Of a stretch of 64,000 nt of DNA, positions 54,463 through 63,590 are shown one piece after another; position 1 is the first letter of the stretch, and every line of letters starts with the position of its first letter. The notes under the pieces were generated by a model. It did not search any database, was not told where the DNA came from, and saw only the letters and a list, made by a program, of their open reading frames with translations. The stretch spans positions 231,660 to 295,659 of the forward strand of contig JABABQ010000050.1 of NCBI GenBank assembly GCA_014238155.1, written 5' to 3'. The stretch is from Rhizobiaceae bacterium (GTDB lineage: Bacteria > Pseudomonadota > Alphaproteobacteria > Rhizobiales > Rhizobiaceae). The translations under genes and the position numbers were made by a program.

Positions 54463-55161
54463 TTAGCCACCAAATATTCTGTCGAAAATGGATTTTTTCT
54501 TGCGCTTATTGCGCGCAATCGCTGCCTGGGAGAGTTCCTCTTCTCCCAACACACCGGCTTCGGCAGTTTCAGCGGGTTTGCGATAGTCGTCAGGTGGCTC
54601 GGTCAAATAGCGGCGCTTTTGGACACTAACCTGTTGGCGTTTAGCTGTTTTTTCAGCCAAATGCTTTTTATCGCGATTGGTGCGTACATAATAGTCACAG
54701 ATGAAGCAATCACCATCGGAATTCACGGCGCCGATATTGTTGGTCGGGGTGGCACCATAAGCTCTTTTTCGAGCCAGAGAATCTGCTCGCATGGCCTGCA
54801 GTTCCGGTGACAGATTATCGGTGCGAACATTGCCGGTATCGGCTTCTTCCAGTTCGGCAAGCAGGCGCTTGTGTCTGGTTTCCGGATCTTCTGGAAAATA
54901 GCCCGATTCCGATTTGATGGTTTCGGCTGGTGCCGGCAATTGTGCCACGACCGGAGGTCTGATCAGCGTCGGACGCGATGCATAATCGATCCGTTCTTTC
55001 TTCTCGGTTCTGCCAAGCCTCACAATGCCGGTTACATCGTTCAGCAATTGCTTCTCCGAGGAGACGCCGGTGCCATAGGTATTCCCTGAACAGCCAGCCA
55101 ACAGGCCAACAAAACACAGTCCAATCAAAGTCTTATGCATGTCTAAACACCGAACGTTCAT
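54463..55161 (-). CDS. Hypothetical lipoprotein at the position of BamF-like (DUF3035) proteins
   Basis: A 232-aa lipoprotein: basic start, hydrophobic stretch MHKTLIGLCFVGLLAGC with lipobox LLAGC. The mature part has a conserved-looking segment YASRPTLIRPPVVAQLPAPAE, then charged low-complexity sequence, a Cys pair in DGDCFICDYYV and a basic C-terminus KRKKKSIFDRIFGG. In related genomes a small lipoprotein of the BAM complex (BamF, DUF3035) sits near lspA and the M16 genes. The PP/LPAP pattern is similar, but I am not certain of homology. The ATG at 55161 overlaps the stop of a small upstream ORF (ATGA); the ATG at 55140 gives a shorter n-region. Confidence 0.72.
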   Translation of the reverse strand: MNVRCLDMHKTLIGLCFVGLLAGCSGNTYGTGVSSEKQLLNDVTGIVRLGRTEKKERIDYASRPTLIRPPVVAQLPAPAETIKSESGYFPEDPETRHKRLLAELEEADTGNVRTDNLSPELQAMRADSLARKRAYGATPTNNIGAVNSDGDCFICDYYVRTNRDKKHLAEKTAKRQQVSVQKRRYLTEPPDDYRKPAETAEAGVLGEEELSQAAIARNKRKKKSIFDRIFGG

Positions 55162-55331
55162 TTCGAAAATCTTCGCTGAATCGATTGCCTCAATTCGTGG
55201 CGAAGCTCGTCATCTTCAATCGTGCCAATTTTGCGGCAATCGGGCCGCTCAACCAGTTTGGTTTTAACCTCACAATTGTGGCCGGAATCCGGCTTTTGGT
55301 TTGTAACCCCACAGGCTGTTTTTTGCAACAA
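55158..55331 (-). CDS. Small hypothetical ORF (about 57 aa) coupled to the lipoprotein gene
   Basis: The gap between ileS and the lipoprotein holds an open frame from 55355 to 55158, bounded upstream by a stop. Its last 20 residues, IEDDELRHELRQSIQRRFSK, look like a charged helix with normal codon use. Four cysteines occur (if read from 55355). Its TGA overlaps the lipoprotein ATG by ATGA. No ATG is available: TTG at 55331 or 55328 would be the start, without a good ribosome site, so it may be a remnant of a longer gene or a leader. Confidence 0.3.
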   Translation of the reverse strand: MLQKTACGVTNQKPDSGHNCEVKTKLVERPDCRKIGTIEDDELRHELRQSIQRRFSK

Positions 55332-55439
55332 AGCCCGAATGTTGGGCCTGTTGCATCACAGACATGGTTAATCCTGAGCCGCGGGCCCCGCCCTCCTCTT
55401 GGCTGGCCTGGCCTAATTGTCCCGGTGATGGGGCTTTTC

Positions 55440-58391
55440 TCAACCGGCCTTGCCATCAATTTCACGCATCGCAGCCGCGTCCCGCAGAGAGATATCGGGG
55501 TAGTCCGGATCGCTACCGACCTCTGGCAAAATCCGCCAGGAACGGGCGCATTTGGTGCCCTTTGCCTTGTTGTGGACAACTGCCACGCTGGCCACATCTT
55601 CCAACGCAAACGCACCGGTTGGAGCCGCGCTGTCGGACAGGGTCAGATCACTGGTGATGCAGATTTCCGCCATGTCCAGTCCCTCCAGCGCAGCCGTCAG
55701 TTCTGTGTCGATTACGTGAACCACAGGTGCGGCTTCCAGCGATGAGCCAATATGGTCGGCGTGATCCTTGTCATGGCGACGTGCGACCTCAAGGGCGCCG
55801 GTGACCACCCGGCGCACGGTACGCACTTTTTGCCACTTGGCAGCCAGCGCATCGTCTCGCCACTGCGATGGTAAATCAGGAAATTGGCGCAAATGCACAG
55901 ATCCAGCTTCTGGATGGCGCTGCAGCCAGGCCTCTTCCATGGTGAAACACAGTATTGGTGCCAGCCATGCGGTCAGGCAGTCAAACAATTGCGAAACAAC
56001 ATGCAACGATGCCTTGCGGCGCTGCGAAGACGGTCCATCGCAATAAAGCGCATCCTTGCGGATATCAAAGTAGAATGCCGAAAGTTCGACATTCATAAAA
56101 TTATTGAGCTGAGCGAAAACCCGCTTGAAATCAAATGCATCATAGCCTTCACGAACAGTACCATCCAGTTCGGAAAGTCTGTGTAGCATCAAACGCTCCA
56201 GTTCTGGCATGTCTGAAAGCGCCACTTCGTCGCCTTGATCATGGGCCAGGCTGCCCAACATCCAGCGCAGCGTGTTGCGCAGTTTGCGATAGGCATCAAT
56301 TGCGGTTTTCAGGATTTCCGGACCAATGCGCAGGTCCTCCGCGTAATCAGCAGAGGCCACCCAAAGTCGCAGAATATCAGCACCAGATTGCTGGATCACC
56401 TGTTGTGGGGTGACGATATTGCCCAGCGATTTAGACATTTTTCGACCGTCTTCAGCCATCACGAAGCCATGGGTAAGTACCGCATCGTACGGCGCCCTGC
56501 CCCGCGTCCCGCAGGATTCAAGCAGCGACGAGTGGAACCAGCCGCGATGCTGGTCCGATCCTTCCAGATACAGATCAGCCGGCCATTTCAAATCGTCGCG
56601 CTGCTCCAGGCAGAACGCATGGGTTGAACCAGAATCGAACCACACGTCGAGAATATCGTCGACCTTATCCCATTGTTCGATGTCATTCACAAATCCATCG
56701 AGGAAACGTTTTTTGGCACCGTCGGCATACCAGGCGTCGGCCCCTTCGTCAGCATAGGCGTCCTTGATCCGAGCCATCAGGGCATCAGATTCAGCAAATT
56801 CTGGCCCTGGAATCACCTGCCCGGTCTCCAGGTTGCGGAAGACCGAAATCGGCACCCCCCAGGCGCGTTGGCGCGACAGCACCCAGTCGGGGCGCTTTTC
56901 AATCATGTCCCGCAATCGGTTCTGGCCGGCTGCTGGCACAAAACGCGTGTCATCAATCGCCTGCATCGCGGTTTCGCGCAATGTTCCACGATTCGACACG
57001 CCATCCTTGTCCATATGGACAAACCATTGGGGCGTATTACGGAAGATGATTGGTTTTTTCGAGCGCCAGGAATGCGGGTATTCGTGCTTCAAACGGCCCC
57101 GGGCGAAGAGATTGTCAAGTCCAATAAGGGCAGTGATAACCTTTTGATTTGCATCACCTTTCTTTCCCTTGTCATCGATAATACGGGCTCCCTCAAAGCC
57201 CGGCGCGTCGGCAGTGTAAAACCCGCCATCATCGACAGTGAAAGGGATAGTTGTGGAAATGCCCATCGCCTCGATAGACTTGGCGCTGGCCATCCAGATC
57301 TCAAAGTCATCACGTCCATGCCCCGGCGCGGTGTGGACAAATCCGGTGCCCGCATCATCGGTAACGTGGTCTCCGCACAGCAGCGGAACGGTGAAATCAT
57401 AGCCATCGACCTTCATCGCGGCGAGGGGGTGGGACAAACTGGCAGCAGCGAGGTCCTTGGTTGTCACGTCCTTCATCCGCGTCAGCACAACTTTGGCCTT
57501 GTCGCCACATTCCTGTGCCAGATTGTCGGCGAAGATCACCCGTTCACCAGCCTGTGGACCAAAGTCATTTTCAGCTGATGCTACTTCGTACAGGCCGTAG
57601 CTGACACGGTCTGAGTAACACACGGCCCGGTTGCCGGGGATGGTCCATGGAGTTGTGGTCCAGATGACCACCGACGCGCCGAAAAGGTCATCACCACTCT
57701 CGCCGCCGCCGGGTTTGACCGGGAACTTCACCCAGACCGTGTCGCTCTCATAGATTTCATATTCGATTTCTGCTTCAGCCAGCGCTGTACGCTCCACAAC
57801 GCTCCACATGATCGGCTTGGAACCGCGGTATAGCTGTCCGGATTTAGCAAATTTCATCAATTCATTGGCGATGATCGCTTCTGAATTGTAATTCATCGTC
57901 AGATAAGGTTGTTTGAAATCTCCGGTGATGCCCAAGCGCAGGAATTCGTCAGTCTGCACGCCGACCCAATGGGTGGCGAATTCGCGGCATTCCTGACGGA
58001 ATTCGTTGATCGGCACCTCGTCCTTGTTCTTGCCTTTGGCGCGATATTGTTCCTCGATCTTCCACTCGATGGGCAGGCCGTGACAGTCCCAACCCGGCAC
58101 ATAATTGGAATCATAGCCGCGCATCTGGAACGAGCGGGTAATGACGTCTTTGAGGATCTTGTTCAGCGCATGACCGATATGCAGGTTGCCATTGGCGTAG
58201 GGTGGACCGTCATGCAGAACATATTTTGGCCGTCCGACGGCGGATTCACGCAATTGTTTATAGAGATTCTCACGCTCCCAGCGGGCAACGATTTCCGGCT
58301 CTTTCTTGGGCAGGCCCGCGCGCATGGGAAAGTCGGTTTTGGGCAGATACAGGGTATCTGAATAGTCGCGTTGTTCAGTGGTGTCTGACAT
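55440..58391 (-). CDS. ileS: Isoleucyl-tRNA synthetase
   Basis: Class Ia synthetase, 983 aa. The HIGH motif appears as [16 protein letters not shown] (about 68-83), the KMSKS loop as [11 protein letters not shown] (about 645), and the CP1 editing domain lies between them ([31 protein letters not shown]). The anticodon-binding domain follows. The C-terminus ends in a short zinc-ribbon-like region with only one clear Cys pair member (KGTKCARSW...), so the usual four-Cys zinc finger seems degenerate. ATG start. Most of the large plus-strand ORFs here are its shadows. Confidence 0.97.
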   Translation of the reverse strand: MSDTTEQRDYSDTLYLPKTDFPMRAGLPKKEPEIVARWERENLYKQLRESAVGRPKYVLHDGPPYANGNLHIGHALNKILKDVITRSFQMRGYDSNYVPGWDCHGLPIEWKIEEQYRAKGKNKDEVPINEFRQECREFATHWVGVQTDEFLRLGITGDFKQPYLTMNYNSEAIIANELMKFAKSGQLYRGSKPIMWSVVERTALAEAEIEYEIYESDTVWVKFPVKPGGGESGDDLFGASVVIWTTTPWTIPGNRAVCYSDRVSYGLYEVASAENDFGPQAGERVIFADNLAQECGDKAKVVLTRMKDVTTKDLAAASLSHPLAAMKVDGYDFTVPLLCGDHVTDDAGTGFVHTAPGHGRDDFEIWMASAKSIEAMGISTTIPFTVDDGGFYTADAPGFEGARIIDDKGKKGDANQKVITALIGLDNLFARGRLKHEYPHSWRSKKPIIFRNTPQWFVHMDKDGVSNRGTLRETAMQAIDDTRFVPAAGQNRLRDMIEKRPDWVLSRQRAWGVPISVFRNLETGQVIPGPEFAESDALMARIKDAYADEGADAWYADGAKKRFLDGFVNDIEQWDKVDDILDVWFDSGSTHAFCLEQRDDLKWPADLYLEGSDQHRGWFHSSLLESCGTRGRAPYDAVLTHGFVMAEDGRKMSKSLGNIVTPQQVIQQSGADILRLWVASADYAEDLRIGPEILKTAIDAYRKLRNTLRWMLGSLAHDQGDEVALSDMPELERLMLHRLSELDGTVREGYDAFDFKRVFAQLNNFMNVELSAFYFDIRKDALYCDGPSSQRRKASLHVVSQLFDCLTAWLAPILCFTMEEAWLQRHPEAGSVHLRQFPDLPSQWRDDALAAKWQKVRTVRRVVTGALEVARRHDKDHADHIGSSLEAAPVVHVIDTELTAALEGLDMAEICITSDLTLSDSAAPTGAFALEDVASVAVVHNKAKGTKCARSWRILPEVGSDPDYPDISLRDAAAMREIDGKAG

Positions 58392-58668
58392 GCTGTGTCA
58401 CTTCATATGAGGGCATTGTGCGGAACGTCGGCACAAGAAATTCTACTAAATTGATACTGAAATATTTGGCCACAGAGCTTGGTCCCGATCTGCGGCCACG
58501 CCTGCGCGTCAGCCGAAAACCGGGCTGATAATTCGTATTCCGACGCTGTAGGACTGGCGGTACATGGCGGTTGTCTATCAAAGGGTTGGTGGAAATTCTA
58601 GGGTCAGGACACATTATTTCGAAATGTTGGTGACGGGGGTGGTCGGGAAAATTGTCACCTGCAGGCAT

Positions 58669-59430
58669 TCAATAGGATGGCCCGGCCATTTTATCATAAA
58701 GCCCACGCCGCATCAGTCGCGTCGCCAGGCCGGGAAACAGCCTGCCAAACAATGCTGCAAGATACGTTTTGCCACCGGGATAAAGAATTTTGGATCGGCC
58801 CCGGGAAGCTCTCAGGATCAACCGCGCGAGCTTATCGGGGGCCATGCGTTTTGACCGACTGGACCCGTGCGGTGAGTGTTTTTCGGCGTGCCCGGTATCA
58901 ATCGGGCCGGGAAAAACTGTCAACACAGAAACACGCTTTTTGTGGAACGGTTTGGAAATGCTGCGCGCATAAGACGCAATCGCATCTTTTGTTGCTGCAT
59001 ATACCGCTCCGCCAGGATAGCCGACCGCATGGGAGAGCGACGAAATGAACACGATTTTCGATTTCGCAGACATTAAGTCATTGCCCACCAGGCGCGAGGC
59101 CAAATGCAGTGGAGCAAACAGGTTGACTGATATCAACCGGTCATAGGCTTCAGGAGGAATTTCTTCGAATTTTCCAGTGGCACTGATACCTGCATTCAAG
59201 ATCACCAGGTCAAACTTGTTGCCATGTTGTCTAACCAGCAGGCTTTCTACAGATTCTACTTTCTGCAAATCAGCAAAACCGGCCAAACAGGCTCCGCGAT
59301 GCTTCAGCGCGAGTTTCTCAAGTGGTTCAATATCCCTGTCAACGGCAACAACTTCGTGGCCATTGGCCAGCAATTGCTCTGTCAAAGCTCGACCAAGACC
59401 GTGAGCAGCACCCGTTACCAGCACCTTCAC
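58669..59430 (-). CDS. SDR family oxidoreductase
   Basis: A 253-aa classical short-chain dehydrogenase/reductase. Visible are the coenzyme loop VTGAAHGLGRALTEQ (about 5-19), LNAGIS, the catalytic Ser in VFISSLSHAVG and YxxxK in VYAATKDAIAS. A hydrophobic/basic C-terminus (LFGRLFPGLATRLMRRGLYDK) resembles membrane-associated SDRs. It starts at a GTG that overlaps the stop of the preceding SDR gene (GTGA). Substrate unknown. It is the last gene of the HAD-ribF-SDR-SDR series, 277 bases before ileS. Confidence 0.88.
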   Translation of the reverse strand: MKVLVTGAAHGLGRALTEQLLANGHEVVAVDRDIEPLEKLALKHRGACLAGFADLQKVESVESLLVRQHGNKFDLVILNAGISATGKFEEIPPEAYDRLISVNLFAPLHLASRLVGNDLMSAKSKIVFISSLSHAVGYPGGAVYAATKDAIASYARSISKPFHKKRVSVLTVFPGPIDTGHAEKHSPHGSSRSKRMAPDKLARLILRASRGRSKILYPGGKTYLAALFGRLFPGLATRLMRRGLYDKMAGPSY

Positions 59431-60191
59431 AGCCTTCCCTCCCCGGCCCTTGAAAACCGTGCCTTGAAAGCAAAATAGCGGGTTATCATGCGGCGTTTGT
59501 CACCACGCCGGATGGCATATTGGATAGCCGAAGCAACCCGCAAAGGTGACATGAAGAACCATCTCGCAAAACCGATTTTCAAACCGGCTTTTGCATGCAT
59601 ATTGGTGCGTGTCGGACCCGGGTGGACGATCAGCACGTCGGCGCGTCCCGACCATTCCTCGCGCAGCGAACGACACAGGCCATCCAGCCCGGCTTTTGTT
59701 GCGGTATAGGTCGCAAACCGACCCTGAGCTTTTTTTGTCGCGGTCGATCCGACCATCACCAGCTGTCCTGCTGCTTCAAACAATAATGGCGCAAGAGCGT
59801 GGGCCAGGTGAATATGAAACCTGAAATTGACATCCAACAGCTGCTTCATGCCGTCAACCGGTTCATCTTCAGGTGGTCCCACCCAGGCGGTCGCGCCATT
59901 CAAAATTGCCAGGTCCAGTTGCTGCCAGCCGATATTCTGCATCGCTGAGACGATTGCTGAACAGGCGTGAGCCGGATCGCTCTGGTCGGCAGTGATATAG
60001 ACGGCGTTGGGCGATTGAAACAGGTCCTGATCATTGGTCAGCACGCGCCTGCCGGTCGCCAAAACCTTGTGGCCGCGCCCAGCATAGGCCCGGGCCAGCA
60101 ACAGGCCGATGCCGTCAGTGGCACCCGTAATTAAAACGGTACGGGCGCGACCGGATTGAGCCTTGTTGGAGCGGGAAACCCGGTCAGCCAT
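59427..60191 (-). CDS. SDR family oxidoreductase
   Basis: A 254-aa short-chain dehydrogenase/reductase: coenzyme loop LITGATDGIGLLLARAYAGRG, LAILNGATAW, catalytic Ser in LVMVGSTATKK and YTATKAGLDGLCRSL. The C-terminal part (KIGFARWFFMSPLRVASAIQYAIRRGDKRRMITRYFAFKARF) is basic and similar in layout to the following SDR, so the two may be ancient duplicates or form a heteromer. The ATG at 60191 lies within the last bases of ribF, consistent with coupling. Function unknown. Confidence 0.87.
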   Translation of the reverse strand: MADRVSRSNKAQSGRARTVLITGATDGIGLLLARAYAGRGHKVLATGRRVLTNDQDLFQSPNAVYITADQSDPAHACSAIVSAMQNIGWQQLDLAILNGATAWVGPPEDEPVDGMKQLLDVNFRFHIHLAHALAPLLFEAAGQLVMVGSTATKKAQGRFATYTATKAGLDGLCRSLREEWSGRADVLIVHPGPTRTNMHAKAGLKIGFARWFFMSPLRVASAIQYAIRRGDKRRMITRYFAFKARFSRAGEGRL

Positions 60192-61224
60192 CGACAGCCT
60201 TCGCAGTATCAAAATTCAGCCTTGAATCCAGTTTGGAAATCGACCGGGCGGCCGCAAGTATGTGTTTGGCCTGCTCAGTATCCTTGTCCATCTGAGCGAC
60301 AAGCGCATCGACACTTTCAAATTTTTCCTCGCTGCGCAGATAGTCCATCAGCGTCACCGAAATGGTCTCGCCATAAATGTCTTCATCAAAATCGAAGATA
60401 AATGTCTCCAGCAGGGCTGGACCATTGTCGAAGGTGGGACGGCGACCATAACTTGCAACACCGTCATACAGGCGTCCATCAGGTCGCCGAAGCCGCACGG
60501 CATAGATACCGTGGGCAAGGTGACAGTTTTCGGCCAAAGACATATTTGCGGTTGGGTAGTTCAGAGTTCGGCCCAGTTGAGCGCCTTGAATCACCGGACC
60601 CGATACCAACCAGTGATAGCCCAACAGGCCGGCAGCAGCACGGACATTTCCATCTCCCAACAACCGCCGGATACGGCTTGATGATATCGGTTCGGCCGGA
60701 ACTTCAACTTCGCCGCTGTTGTCGCCCTCACCGCCGCCGCCGCTTGATTTGGCTTCAACGACGGTGACACCAAAGCCAAATTCCTGGCCGGCCTGGAGAA
60801 GATATTGCGGCGAACCGGCACGGTCCTTGCCAAAATGAAAATTAAATCCGGATACGACGTGAGACGCCTGAGCCAGGTCCAGCAGAATGGATTGAACAAA
60901 ATCTTCCGCAGACGTCGATGCCAGCTCGCGTGTGAATTCCAGGGTCAGTAATCCATCAACTCCAAAAGCCTCAAGAACATGGGCTTTCATAATTTCATCG
61001 GTCAGACGAAAAACCGGCGACTGGGGTCGAAACAGTGTGCGTGGATGCGGTTCAAACGACAGGGCAAAGCATTTGCACCCCTGCTGCCGGGAAATTGCCA
61101 GCGCCTTTTCCACGACGACCTGATGGCCACGATGCATCCCGTCAAAATTTCCAATGGCAATGACGGCACCGCGATGATCATCAACAACGGCGCGGTCAAG
61201 ACTGTGATGATAAAAGCCGGCCAT
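60184..61224 (-). CDS. ribF: Bifunctional riboflavin kinase / FAD synthetase
   Basis: Makes FMN and then FAD from riboflavin. The N-terminal FAD synthetase domain carries GNFDGMHRGHQ (about 24-34) and, further on, the SSSRIRRLLGDGNV-like ISSSRIRRLLGDG motif; the C-terminal kinase has GRTLNYPTANMSL. Between the GVTVVEAKSSG and EVEVPAEPI segments there is a short GGG-containing insertion. Start at 61224 gives 346 aa, normal for alphaproteobacteria, one base after the HAD stop codon; the long ORF to 61428 would lie inside the HAD gene and is rejected. Confidence 0.95.
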   Translation of the reverse strand: MAGFYHHSLDRAVVDDHRGAVIAIGNFDGMHRGHQVVVEKALAISRQQGCKCFALSFEPHPRTLFRPQSPVFRLTDEIMKAHVLEAFGVDGLLTLEFTRELASTSAEDFVQSILLDLAQASHVVSGFNFHFGKDRAGSPQYLLQAGQEFGFGVTVVEAKSSGGGGEGDNSGEVEVPAEPISSSRIRRLLGDGNVRAAAGLLGYHWLVSGPVIQGAQLGRTLNYPTANMSLAENCHLAHGIYAVRLRRPDGRLYDGVASYGRRPTFDNGPALLETFIFDFDEDIYGETISVTLMDYLRSEEKFESVDALVAQMDKDTEQAKHILAAARSISKLDSRLNFDTAKAVDG

Positions 61225-61225
61225 T

Positions 61226-62089
61226 TCAGCTTGTCGCCCAGCACAGGCGTGGCATCCAGACGGTCGGTTCAGCCTTATGATCGGTGAGAAACTTTTCCAG
61301 TTCTGCTTCATTTGGATCATCTGCCGGCCCATAATCGGCGCTGTGAATTCCAGCCGAAATATAGAGCAGATCAAAGCCGTTTGAGAGGGCTCCGGCGACA
61401 TCTGTTGGCATGCCATCTCCCACAGCAATGACGTTGTTTTGTGGCATGGCCGATCCGTTGATTTCCTGCAGGCGCTTCATCGCCAGATCATATATCGGGC
61501 TATGAGGTTTGCCCGCAACAAAGGTTTGTCCACCGAGTTCGCCATAGAGCTTTGCCAGGGAACCGGCACAATAAATCATCCGGTCGCCGCGCTCAACGAC
61601 CAGATCAGGATTGGCGCAAATGAAGGGAATCTGGCGCTCTGCGAGGTTTGTCAACCTGTCGCGATAAACTTCGGGAGTTTCCCGTTCATCCTCAAACAGA
61701 CCGGTGCAGACAATGGTTTTACAGTCAGCTTCATCAACCAGGTTTTTGCCCAATCCGGCAAAAAGAGGCAAGTCACGATCAGGTCCCAAATGAAACACAT
61801 CTCCAACAGTTTGTTCGATCAGAGTTCTTGTCACATCACCTGAAGTGACAATGGCATCAAAGGCTTGTCGGCTAACGTCCAGGTCATCCAACTGCGAAGC
61901 AACACCCTGATTGGGTCTTGGCGAATTGGTCAGCAACACGACCTGGCCACCTGCCTTGCGGTATTGCACAAGCGCATTCTCGGCCTGCCGGTAAACCGAT
62001 TGTCCGTTGTGCAGCACCCCCCAGACATCGCACAGGATCGCGCGGTAATCTGAGGCAATCGCGCTCAACCCGGATATACGCTTGGACAT
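61226..62089 (-). CDS. HAD superfamily hydrolase, TIGR01459-type (NagD-like)
   Basis: A 287-aa HAD phosphatase of subclass IIA. Motif I is present in the altered form ILCDVWGVLHNG (Trp at the position of the usual second acidic residue), motif II in VVLLTNSPRP, the conserved Lys in VAGKPHSPIYDLAM and motif IV in VIAVGDGMPTDVAGALSNG. The DxW-for-DxD change is normal for this alphaproteobacterial subfamily, which is typically next to ribF and ileS. Substrate unknown; the tight coupling to ribF suggests a flavin-related phosphate ester, but that is inference. Confidence 0.9.
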   Translation of the reverse strand: MSKRISGLSAIASDYRAILCDVWGVLHNGQSVYRQAENALVQYRKAGGQVVLLTNSPRPNQGVASQLDDLDVSRQAFDAIVTSGDVTRTLIEQTVGDVFHLGPDRDLPLFAGLGKNLVDEADCKTIVCTGLFEDERETPEVYRDRLTNLAERQIPFICANPDLVVERGDRMIYCAGSLAKLYGELGGQTFVAGKPHSPIYDLAMKRLQEINGSAMPQNNVIAVGDGMPTDVAGALSNGFDLLYISAGIHSADYGPADDPNEAELEKFLTDHKAEPTVWMPRLCWATS

Positions 62090-62315
62090 GAAAGAAACCT
62101 TGCTTTGGCCAACAGACCCACCGGGTAAATCGAACTGGCTACAGCGTCAAGTTTGAAGATTGATACCATTGCATCATTTGGTGGAGCGTGTATTGATTCT
62201 TCCATCGCTTTGGGCAGCAATTCAATGCCGCTCGATGCACAGCGGAATTGCCGGACGGGGCCCGGCAGTCTCGACAATCCAGCGGCCATTGACGGCCGGT
62301 CACGAGCGGGGGACC

Positions 62316-63590
62316 ATGAGCGCAGCAGGACAGGTGAGCAAATGGCTTTGGCGGTTGATACTCCTCGGCAGCCTGTTGGCATTGTGCTTTAGCGCTGCAG
62401 TGTTCGCGTCAACCAACGGCTTTATGGAATTCAACCCGGCACTAACCTTGGGGCTGATGGTGGTCTTTGCCGTGGTGATCCTGCACCGGCAGTTTATTCT
62501 GTCCCGCGAAATCCGCACCATGAAATCACAATCGGCTGCTCTGGCCCATTATGAAGACGACATCAGGCGACACCTTGATACCCTGGCCCGAAAAATCAAT
62601 CAACTGGAGGCCGCTCCGCAGCAATCGACGGCACAGGCCATCACCGAAAACCCACCCAACCCAACAGGCGAATCCGCCGCCGCCGCCACCGTCGCCGCCG
62701 TCGCCGCCGCCGCCGCCGTCGCCGAGAGCGGGTCGGAGGTTTATCCGATTGATCAATTTCCCCGGCCTGATGCAGCAGCTTCCAAAACCAGAATTTCAGG
62801 CCGCAAGCGCACGACCAAACCGGTGGTGCTGAATGAAAAAAGCCTGAATATGCACCTGCAACCGATTGTCGAACTGCCTTCCCGGCGACCGGCCTATTTT
62901 GATGCGTTTATGCGGCTCAGTTCCAGTGATGGCGAATTTGTCGAACAGTCGGAGTTTCGCAATCTGGTTGAAACGGCGGGGCTGACGGCAACCATCGACA
63001 AGAAAGTTGTCTTCAGTTCGGTGCGCATGGTGCGCAAGCTCAACCTGCTCAAAAAGCGCGCTGGCGTGTTCTGTTCCCTGTCGCCAAAATCCCTGCTCAA
63101 TCTTCATAGTTTCCGCGAGATCACGGGTTTTCTGGAAGCCAATGCCAGTCTGCGTCAATCGCTGATCATCGAAATGAACAACCGCGAATTTGCCGGTCTC
63201 AATCAGGAACAGCGCGACAGGCTGGCAGAATTGTCAGACATGGAAATCGCCTTGTGCCTGGGCGATGTACAGGATCTGAAGATCGACCCGGACTATCTGT
63301 CACGCTGCGGATTTCGTTTTGTGAAGATTGCAGCGTCGATCCTGTTGCATGCCGATGTCGACGTCACCAATGACAGCATACTTCCAGCCAATCTGGCGGC
63401 GATGCTGGAGGGTCAGGACATTCAGTTAATCGCCACCGGTGTGGAACGCGACCGTGATGCCATCAGCCTGATTGATATGGACTTGCCGCTGGCCCAGGGA
63501 CTGTTGTTTGCCCCACCCAGACCGGTCAAGGCGGAATTGCTGATCAATGCGGAACCGGAAAGCCAGATCAAGTTCAAATCCAGCGCCTGA
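62316..63590 (+). CDS. Membrane-anchored protein with degenerate EAL domain
   Basis: A 424-aa protein: two hydrophobic helices at about 13-35 and 45-62, a coiled-coil-like stretch (REIRTMKSQSAALAHYEDDIRRHLDTLARKINQLE), an Ala-rich low-complexity linker (about 115-140) and a C-terminal EAL fold (about 175-415). The EAL signature is changed to DAFMRL and the later metal-binding positions are not conserved (IEMNNREF, LCLGDVQDLKID), so phosphodiesterase activity is unlikely; it may be a c-di-GMP receptor or a scaffold. The ATG at 62316 follows a GGGGGA site. It is divergent from the HAD-ribF operon. Confidence 0.88.
   Translation: MSAAGQVSKWLWRLILLGSLLALCFSAAVFASTNGFMEFNPALTLGLMVVFAVVILHRQFILSREIRTMKSQSAALAHYEDDIRRHLDTLARKINQLEAAPQQSTAQAITENPPNPTGESAAAATVAAVAAAAAVAESGSEVYPIDQFPRPDAAASKTRISGRKRTTKPVVLNEKSLNMHLQPIVELPSRRPAYFDAFMRLSSSDGEFVEQSEFRNLVETAGLTATIDKKVVFSSVRMVRKLNLLKKRAGVFCSLSPKSLLNLHSFREITGFLEANASLRQSLIIEMNNREFAGLNQEQRDRLAELSDMEIALCLGDVQDLKIDPDYLSRCGFRFVKIAASILLHADVDVTNDSILPANLAAMLEGQDIQLIATGVERDRDAISLIDMDLPLAQGLLFAPPRPVKAELLINAEPESQIKFKSSA
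62678..62726. repeat. GCC/GTC trinucleotide tract in the EAL-protein linker
   Basis: A run of gcc units with occasional acc and gtc encodes the Ala/Val linker between the coiled coil and the EAL domain. It is similar in kind to the tract in the pseudouridine synthase gene. Confidence 0.75.

Noticed and set aside
54978..55745. 255-codon plus-strand ORF across the ileS 3' end and the gap to the lipoprotein
   Set aside because: Mostly antisense to ileS and to the lipoprotein gene; the gap part is better explained by a minus-strand frame ending in an ATGA overlap.
58375..58668. 97-codon minus-strand ORF overlapping the ileS start
   Set aside because: Overlaps the beginning of ileS in another frame and has no ribosome site or recognisable sequence.
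60184..61428. Extended 414-codon form of ribF
   Set aside because: The first 68 codons lie inside the HAD gene; the ATG at 61224 directly behind the HAD stop gives the normal RibF N-terminus.
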